The position numbers and the translations under genes are program-made. DNA of 64,000 bases from Magnetococcales bacterium (GTDB lineage: Bacteria > Pseudomonadota > Magnetococcia > Magnetococcales > JADGCL01), in assembly GCA_015229005.1 (NCBI GenBank), contig JADGCL010000003.1:1-64000 (forward strand), read 5' to 3'. Shown in pieces: positions 57,440 through 64,000 of this stretch; position 1 is the stretch's first letter, and each line of letters starts with the position of its first letter. The notes beneath the pieces are model-generated. The model was not told the origin of the DNA, searched no databases, and was given only the letters and a program-made list of their open reading frames with translations.

Positions 57440-58792
57440 ATGCCGATCTCCTGGATCCATCGGCCGAAAAACGGGCACCCCCGGAACGGGTGGCTCGACC
57501 GCCTCCGCTGGACGCATCTGACCGCAGGAATCATCATTGCCCTGCTCGCCATCTCCTTGATCTTCATCGCGGCAAACATCGCCGATCTCCAGGCGAACCT
57601 GGACAAGTTCCGCCAATTGCATCAACTCCGGTCAACGCTGGAGGTCTCCCTGCAAATCCGCGAGTTGCAGAAATCGGTCACCCACATTCAGCAATGGTTC
57701 ACCGATCTCGCCGCCACCAACGGCCTCGACGGTCTCGACGAGGGCCGGGCCAAGGCCCAAGAGGGACACGACACCTTCCGCCGCCGCCTGGCCTCCCTGC
57801 CCAGACTTCTGGCCAAGCTCCCCGGAGGGGGGGAAACCGGGGTGGGGAAGCAACTGGAAGAGCTGGCGCCCCGGATCGATCACTTCCACGCCCTGGGAGC
57901 GCGGATGGCCCGGGCCTACCGGGAGAGCGGCACCCTCCAGGGCAATCTCATCATGAAAGAATTCGATGCAGAGGCAGAAGCGATCGACGCCACCCTGGCG
58001 ACCATGGCCACAACCTTCGAGAAAGCCTTCAACAAAGCCACCCAACCGCACCCGCCTGCCGAATCATTCCCAACCGCTTCCAGACCCGACCCGGCCAAAG
58101 CCCCGGGCCCCGCATCGCCCCCCTCCCTTGCCAGGGCCTGGAGCCTGCTGCTCGGTCGGGACGCCTACTATTCCTATCTCGACGCCCTCGCCCAGGCACT
58201 GCGGACCGGGGGAGAGTCCGGCCTGGAAAGCGCTTTGGCCCTCGAAGCCCAGGAGATGCAGGAGGCCGTCCTCGGCATCTGGCAATGGCTTACCGACATC
58301 TCCGTGACCCGAGGTCGGGACGGCCTCGACGCGGGCTTCACCCGGGCAGCATACCACCGGGACCAGTTCCTCCGGATTCTCCCGGGATTTCGCGAAAAGG
58401 TCCACCAGGTCGGGCGTCAGGATTGGATAGACACCGCCGAAGGTCTGGAAACAAGCCTGATCGATCTCCACCGGCTGGGAGAAGAGATGGCACGGGCCTA
58501 CATCACCGGCGGTACGGCCCGAGGCAATCCAATCATGAAACGCTTCGACGACGCCTGCGAACACCTGATCGGGCTCCTCGGCCCCTTCACCGTGCGCCTC
58601 CTGGAACAGAGCGACCGCGAGGATTTTCAGATGGAGCTGGCCCGTGAGAACCTGACCGAGGTCCTGATCATGCTGCGAACGGCCTTCCTGGCCGGGGCAC
58701 TCCTGGCGCTGATTCTCGGAGCAATGAGCCTCCGCTCCCTGGCGGTTTCGGCCCCAGGACCGGCAAGGCCCGCCGCCCGGAGCCGAAAGTAA
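57440..58792 (+). CDS. Membrane protein with two tandem chemoreceptor-type 4-helix sensor domains and no recognisable output domain
   Basis: QQWFTDLAATNGLDGLDEG...ARAYRESGTLQGNLIMKEFDAE and WQWLTDISVTRGRDGLDAG...ARAYITGGTARGNPIMKRFDDA. Confidence 0.75.
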   Translation: MPISWIHRPKNGHPRNGWLDRLRWTHLTAGIIIALLAISLIFIAANIADLQANLDKFRQLHQLRSTLEVSLQIRELQKSVTHIQQWFTDLAATNGLDGLDEGRAKAQEGHDTFRRRLASLPRLLAKLPGGGETGVGKQLEELAPRIDHFHALGARMARAYRESGTLQGNLIMKEFDAEAEAIDATLATMATTFEKAFNKATQPHPPAESFPTASRPDPAKAPGPASPPSLARAWSLLLGRDAYYSYLDALAQALRTGGESGLESALALEAQEMQEAVLGIWQWLTDISVTRGRDGLDAGFTRAAYHRDQFLRILPGFREKVHQVGRQDWIDTAEGLETSLIDLHRLGEEMARAYITGGTARGNPIMKRFDDACEHLIGLLGPFTVRLLEQSDREDFQMELARENLTEVLIMLRTAFLAGALLALILGAMSLRSLAVSAPGPARPAARSRK

Positions 58793-58835
58793 GCCGGGCA
58801 ACGCCTGCCGCCCGGAGCCGGAACCAAGCCCGAGG

Positions 58836-60938
58836 TCAATCCTCCGGCAGGACCAGGCGGCTGATGTCGGCGACCTGATTGAACGTCCGGCGGATGAAGG
58901 CGAGCAGCGCCAAACGGTTCCGTCGCAATTCGGCATCCTCCGCCATGACCAGGATGCGGTCGAAGAAACGGTCGATCCGCTCCCGCAAACCGGCCAACTC
59001 CGCCAGCGCCTCCCCGTAACGCCGCGAACGAACCCAACCCTCGACCCGAACAGCGACGGTCCGCACCCCGGCATGGAGTTCCCGCTCTTCCTCTTCCCTG
59101 AGCCAGCGCGAATCGACCTCCGCGTCCCCCTCAACCCCACTCATCCCGGCCTGACCCAGGATGTTGGCGATCCGCTTATTGGCGCGTACCAGGGCCACAT
59201 AGGCCTCCGAGCGTTTGAAGTCCCCCAACGCCACCACCCGCGCCACCACGTCCGCCATATCATCCAGACCCAATGCCTGGGCAGCATCGATCAGGTCGTA
59301 GTCGAACCCATCCGCCTTCAGGTGCGCCTTGAGACGCCCGTAGAAAAACTCCAACAGGGCCGCGACACTCTCCTCACGCGACCGATCCAGCACACCCGGG
59401 GCATAGTGATCGTGGGCCAGGCCCAGGAACCGCCGCAAAGGGAGCGCAACCCCCTCCCCGGTCGTCACCATCCGGATGATCCCCAGCGCCGCCCGTCTCA
59501 GGGCAAAGGGATCCTTGGCCCCCGTCGGCACCAGCCCGATACCGAAACAACCCGCGAGGGTATCGAGCTTGTCGGCCAGGGAGAGGACCCTCCCCAGCGG
59601 CGAGGCTGGCAGGCGATCCCCCGCCCCCTGGGGCTGATACTGCTCGCCAAGGGCCACCGCCAGCCCCTCGGCAAGACCGTCGTGACGGGCATAGTGGCCG
59701 CCCATCACCCCCTGCAACTCCGGGAACTGCCCCACCATGCCGCTGACCAGATCGCATTTGGCCAGGAGCCCCGCCTCCCGGGCGAGTTCCACCTGATCCG
59801 GAAGCAGGCTCGCCGCCACCTCGGCCGCCAATCGCGAAAGACGCACGGCCTTCGCCCCCAGGCTCCCCAGGCGCGCCTGAAAAACCACCGCGTCCAGCGC
59901 CGGCAGACGCTCCCGCAGCCGATGTTTCCGGTCTTCATGCCAAAAGAAGGCCGCATCCTCCAGCCTCGCCCGCAGGACCCGCTCGTTGCCGCGGATCAAC
60001 ACCTCCGCTTCCGCCCCCCCTTCGCGGTTGGCGACCAGAATGAAACAGGGAAGGAGATGCCCCGCCGCGTCGCGAACCGCAAAGTATTTCTGGTGGTGGC
60101 GCATCGCCGTCACCAGCACCTCCCCCGGCACTGCCAGATAGCCCTCGGAAAAACGCCCCAGGAGCGGTACCGGCCATTCGGTCAGGCAGGCATTCTCCGA
60201 AACCAGCCCGGGGTCATCCGCCACCACTCCGCCGACCTCCCCGGCCAGACGCATCACCCCGGCGCGGATGGCCGCCTCGCGCTCAGCAATCTCCAGCATC
60301 ACCCGGTTGGCCGCCAGAAGTTCACGATAGTGCGCGACATCACGCACCGCATGCGGACCCATCCCGAAAAACCGGTGGCCCCGGGTCTGCCGCCCAGAAA
60401 CAAGTCCATCCTCGGTCTCCACCCGCAACGGCTCCCCATCCAGGAGCGCCAGAAGCCAATGGACCGGGCGGACGAAACGCATCTTCCCCTCCCCCCAGCG
60501 CATCGACTTCGGCCAGGGGAACCCCTCCAACGTCTCCCGCAACAACCCCGGCAGGACCGCCACCGCCGCCTTTCCCTCCCGAACCAGGGTGTAGCCCAGA
60601 TAATCTCCCTTCGGGGTCGAAACCCGGGTCAAGGCCTCCACCTCCACCCCCAACCCCTTGGCAAACCCCATCGCCGCCCGCGTCGGCGTGCCATCCTCGG
60701 CAAAGGCCGCCTTGACCGCAGGACCGCGCCTCTCCTCGCGAAGCTCCGCCTGTCGCCCGGCCAGTCCCGAAACGATCGCCACCAGGCGCCGGGGGGTGCC
60801 GTGACAGACCACCTCGCCGAAGGCCAGTCCAGCCGCCGTAAGGGCCCCGGAGAGGCGCTCACGAAGATCCACCAACGCCTGGGGGAGCATCCGCGCCGGA
60901 ATCTCTTCAGTGCCGATCTCCCAAAGTAACTCGCTCAT
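58836..60938 (-). CDS. glyS: Glycyl-tRNA synthetase beta subunit
   Basis: LLWEIGTEEIPARMLP...; paired with glyQ. Confidence 0.95.
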   Translation of the reverse strand: MSELLWEIGTEEIPARMLPQALVDLRERLSGALTAAGLAFGEVVCHGTPRRLVAIVSGLAGRQAELREERRGPAVKAAFAEDGTPTRAAMGFAKGLGVEVEALTRVSTPKGDYLGYTLVREGKAAVAVLPGLLRETLEGFPWPKSMRWGEGKMRFVRPVHWLLALLDGEPLRVETEDGLVSGRQTRGHRFFGMGPHAVRDVAHYRELLAANRVMLEIAEREAAIRAGVMRLAGEVGGVVADDPGLVSENACLTEWPVPLLGRFSEGYLAVPGEVLVTAMRHHQKYFAVRDAAGHLLPCFILVANREGGAEAEVLIRGNERVLRARLEDAAFFWHEDRKHRLRERLPALDAVVFQARLGSLGAKAVRLSRLAAEVAASLLPDQVELAREAGLLAKCDLVSGMVGQFPELQGVMGGHYARHDGLAEGLAVALGEQYQPQGAGDRLPASPLGRVLSLADKLDTLAGCFGIGLVPTGAKDPFALRRAALGIIRMVTTGEGVALPLRRFLGLAHDHYAPGVLDRSREESVAALLEFFYGRLKAHLKADGFDYDLIDAAQALGLDDMADVVARVVALGDFKRSEAYVALVRANKRIANILGQAGMSGVEGDAEVDSRWLREEEERELHAGVRTVAVRVEGWVRSRRYGEALAELAGLRERIDRFFDRILVMAEDAELRRNRLALLAFIRRTFNQVADISRLVLPED

Positions 60939-60990
60939 CCGCCGCCTCTCCCGCCCGCTCCCGACCACCACCCCTGGCCAAACCGAACCC

Positions 60991-61044
60991 CCGGAGCCCA
61001 GCGCATCCCCGGAGCCCAGCGCATCCCCAAAGCCCACCGCATCC
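60991..61044. repeat. 18-bp tandem repeat (ccggagcccagcgcatcc) x3 between glyQ and glyS
   Basis: Two perfect and one imperfect copy. Confidence 0.95.
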
Positions 61045-61068
61045 CACGACCGACCCACCACTCGGGCA

Positions 61069-61938
61069 TCACCCCTTGAGCAGCGGAAACCCCATCGCCT
61101 GCCGCTGGGCCAGGTACCCCTCCGCCACCTGCCGCGCCAGATTCCTCACCCGACCGATGTACCCCGCCCGCTCGGTGACGCTGATGGCCCCCCGGGCATC
61201 CAGCAGGTTGAACGCATGCGAACACTTGATCACCTGGTCGTAGGCCGGGACCGGCAGCGCCGCCCCCACAAGCCTCAAGGCTTCGGCCTCGTGGGTGGCG
61301 AAAAGGGCAAACAGCATCGCCGTGTCGGCCAACTCGAAATTGAACCGGGAGTAATCGACCTCGTTCTGATGAAAGACATCCCCATAGGTCACCCGCTCGG
61401 TCCAGCGGAGATCGTAGACATTCTCGACCCCCTGGATGTACATCGCCAACCGTTCCAGACCGTAAGTGATCTCCCCGGAGACCGGCACCAGGTCGATCCC
61501 GCCGACCTGCTGGAAATAGGTGAACTGAGTCACCTCCATGCCATCCAGCCAGACCTCCCACCCCAGTCCCCACGCCCCCAGGGTGGGGCTCTCCCAGTCA
61601 TCCTCGACAAAGCGGATGTCGTGCTGCAAGGGATCGATGCCAATGGCACGCAAAGATTGGAGATAGACCTCCTGGATTTCAAGCGGGGAGGGTTTGAGAA
61701 TCACCTGGAACTGGTAATAGTGCTGCAGGCGATTGGGATTGTCGCCATAACGGCCATCGGTCGGTCGCCGCGAGGGCTGTACATAGGCCGCCCGCCAGGG
61801 TTCCGGTCCCAGCACCCGAAGAAAGGTGGCCGGGTGAAAGGTCCCCGCCCCCATCTCGACATCGTAGGGTTGCAGAACCACGCACCCTTGTTCCGCCCAA
61901 TAGCGTTGCAAGGCAAGGATCAGTTCCTGAAAGGTCAC
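61069..61938 (-). CDS. glyQ: Glycyl-tRNA synthetase alpha subunit
   Basis: [50 protein letters not shown] start. Confidence 0.96.
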   Translation of the reverse strand: MTFQELILALQRYWAEQGCVVLQPYDVEMGAGTFHPATFLRVLGPEPWRAAYVQPSRRPTDGRYGDNPNRLQHYYQFQVILKPSPLEIQEVYLQSLRAIGIDPLQHDIRFVEDDWESPTLGAWGLGWEVWLDGMEVTQFTYFQQVGGIDLVPVSGEITYGLERLAMYIQGVENVYDLRWTERVTYGDVFHQNEVDYSRFNFELADTAMLFALFATHEAEALRLVGAALPVPAYDQVIKCSHAFNLLDARGAISVTERAGYIGRVRNLARQVAEGYLAQRQAMGFPLLKG

Positions 61939-62088
61939 CTGACGGCTCCTCGACTGGAATGCGGAAACCGAATACGGAAACCCCGGATGATCCGCATCAC
62001 CCGGGGCCGTGTCAACCCTCGCACCCCCCCCCGGGACAACACGACCCCCGACGACGAGACCAGCCCCGGCCAACCCCCGAAGGCCGTG

Positions 62089-63690
62089 TCAATTCCTGCG
62101 CCCGCCACTCAGGACGAAGACGACCCCCGGCAACAAGGCCAGCCCCAGCCAAACGCAGATCCACCACCGGGCACTGGTTACGAAGAAGCTTCCTCCCGCA
62201 CCTCGGGGAACCTCGACCACCCGCGCCCCGGCGACGGCGCTGGGAATGGCCCCGAGGAGGTGACCCGTCGCGTCGAAGGCCGCCGAGATACCCGTATTGG
62301 CGACCCGGATCAACGGCAGGCGACTCTCCACCGCCCGCACCCGCGTCATTGCCAGGTGTTGCGGCTTGGCCTTCTCGCCGAACCAGGCATCGTTGGTGAC
62401 GTTGACCAACCAACGCGCCCCACTTGCCGCAACCCGCGCCACCTCCTCGCTGAAGATGGCCTCGAAACAGATCAGCGGGCCGATCCCGCCCAGGGACCAG
62501 GGAAGAAGCGGCGAGCCGCTTCCGGGGGTAAAATCCTCGGTCCCCTCGGTGAATTTATGAAAGGTGCCGGGGACCCACCGCCGCAACGGGATGAACTCGC
62601 CGAAGGGCACCAGATGGCGTTTATCATAGCGGTAACGTATCCCCCCCTCGTCGGTAAACATAAGAACGCTGTTGTAGAAACGCCATCCGCCCCCTTCCCG
62701 GCGGTCCGCCGTCGGCACCCCGGAGAGAACGGGCGCCCGCAGTTGGCGACTCAAGGCCGTCAGCCGTTCCACGCTCTCCGGCGAGGCCTGGACAAAAAAG
62801 GGTATGGCCGTCTCCGGCCAAACGACGAGGTCGACCGGCGGGGTAAGACTCGCCGACAGGGAGAGATACCGCTCCAGGGTCTCCTCCTGCTGCGACACCT
62901 CCCACTTGAGGTGCTGCGGTATGTTGCCCTGGACCAACCCAACCCGCACCGGAGGCCCCAGCCCGGCACCCTCCTCGGCGACCTCCACCAGGCGCCACTC
63001 GCCATAGAGGAACACCACCCCCCAGAGCAAGACCGGCAACAGCGGCGCCGCCATCCGGGCAGTCCGCCCCACTCCGGGCGTAAAGAGCCAAGCCAGTACC
63101 GCCGAGGGCAACAAGGCCACAAAGGAGAGCAGCAGGACCCCACCCAGATCGGCCACCTGCAGCATCGACTCCCACCGGGTAAGCATATACCCGGCGAGAT
63201 TCCACGGAAATCCCGTGAACAGGCTCCCCCGCAACCACTCCGTCACCACCCAGAGCGCCGGCGCCACCAGCGGCAACAACCAGGGTCGGGGAGCCAACGA
63301 GGGAAGAAGCCCCCCGAAGATGGCCGGGTAGAGCGCCAACACCGAGGCCAGCAGAAAGAGCATCGCCAGCGCCACGGGGAGGGGCAACCCGCCCAGGTCG
63401 TGCAACGTGCGATAGAGCCAGGTCAATCCCAGGGAAAAGTGGCCAAGGCCAAAGATCCAGCCCAGGAACAAGCCCCGTCGGGGGGGAACCGCAACCACCA
63501 GGCGAAAGAAGAGCGCAAAACCCACCAGGGCCGCAGGAAACAACAGATCTCCGGGTAAACCATAAACGGCCAGAAGACCCGAGCCGAAGGCAACCCCCTC
63601 CTCCACGCGCCGACGTGGGAGAGCCCCGAAACGATGCCAACGCCCCGCCCGGTCAGTGGCCAAGGGGCGGTGCGTCCGCGTCAAGAATCG
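62089..63690 (-). CDS. lnt: Apolipoprotein N-acyltransferase (start approximate)
   Basis: VGLVQGNIPQHLKW...LVVWPETAIPFF...YDKRHLVPFGEFIPLR...LICFEAIF...NVTNDAWFG. Confidence 0.92.
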   Translation of the reverse strand, partial: RFLTRTHRPLATDRAGRWHRFGALPRRRVEEGVAFGSGLLAVYGLPGDLLFPAALVGFALFFRLVVAVPPRRGLFLGWIFGLGHFSLGLTWLYRTLHDLGGLPLPVALAMLFLLASVLALYPAIFGGLLPSLAPRPWLLPLVAPALWVVTEWLRGSLFTGFPWNLAGYMLTRWESMLQVADLGGVLLLSFVALLPSAVLAWLFTPGVGRTARMAAPLLPVLLWGVVFLYGEWRLVEVAEEGAGLGPPVRVGLVQGNIPQHLKWEVSQQEETLERYLSLSASLTPPVDLVVWPETAIPFFVQASPESVERLTALSRQLRAPVLSGVPTADRREGGGWRFYNSVLMFTDEGGIRYRYDKRHLVPFGEFIPLRRWVPGTFHKFTEGTEDFTPGSGSPLLPWSLGGIGPLICFEAIFSEEVARVAASGARWLVNVTNDAWFGEKAKPQHLAMTRVRAVESRLPLIRVANTGISAAFDATGHLLGAIPSAVAGARVVEVPRGAGGSFFVTSARWWICVWLGLALLPGVVFVLSGGRRN

Positions 63691-64000
63691 GGGCATCCAC
63701 ATTGTGGACGCGGTAGATGGCCGCCACCCGCCCGGAGGCCGCCATCTCGGCAAGGGACTCGTTGAGCTTGGGAAAAAGCTCCGCATGCCGGGACTTGGCC
63801 GACTGGCCGTAGAAGTTGCCGAGCCGCTGCCGGAACCGGTATTCGGCAAAGGCGTAATCGCGGAACCCCAGCCCGGTCAACACCCCCTCCATCGCCTGAC
63901 GATCCAGGATCGCCACGGTGTCGAAGCGCCCCCCGATGAACATCCGCGCCAGGGTATGATCGTCGGACGAGGTCTCCTTGTGGAGCGTCGCGTCCGCGTC
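63653..64000 (-). CDS. Family 3 extracellular solute-binding-like protein, C-terminus only (runs off the window)
   Basis: Open frame to window end; DADATLHKETSSDDHTLARMFIGGRFDTVAILDRQ...; weak SBP_bac_3 resemblance. Confidence 0.5.
   Translation of the reverse strand, partial: DADATLHKETSSDDHTLARMFIGGRFDTVAILDRQAMEGVLTGLGFRDYAFAEYRFRQRLGNFYGQSAKSRHAELFPKLNESLAEMAASGRVAAIYRVHNVDAPILDADAPPLGH

Overview
High-GC proteobacterial chromosomal segment of about 64 kb with roughly 50 supportable genes. Taxonomy cannot be fixed from the sequence alone. Housekeeping genes include holC, pepA, lptF/lptG, glycerate kinase, lipB, a degP-like protease, a cobO/btuR-like gene, erpA, lon, bioD, glyQ/glyS and lnt. 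The window is rich in chemotaxis and signalling genes: four methyl-accepting proteins, CheR, two hybrid histidine kinases and a LuxR-type regulator. It also carries a carbamoyltransferase/DUF5989/SxtJ trio, three small toxin-antitoxin modules (one with a decayed Doc toxin), and a surface-glycan or protein-glycosylation locus (about 44.0-50.9 kb). The most unusual gene is a 1059-aa TPR + GT41 (OGT/SPINDLY-like) glycosyltransferase continuous with a C-terminal radical SAM/SPASM-like domain. Other notable features: a G17 tract that frameshifts pepA; a family of coding short tandem repeats, including two adjacent paralogs differing by exactly 7 x 11 residues; a scar of a type I restriction-modification island (hsdR N-terminus joined to a frameshifted hsdS C-terminus, intact RhuM, ATPase remnant); a 141-bp MITE-like palindrome; and a conserved promoter-like repeat in front of two unrelated genes. 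All family calls come from motif recognition; no database search was run.
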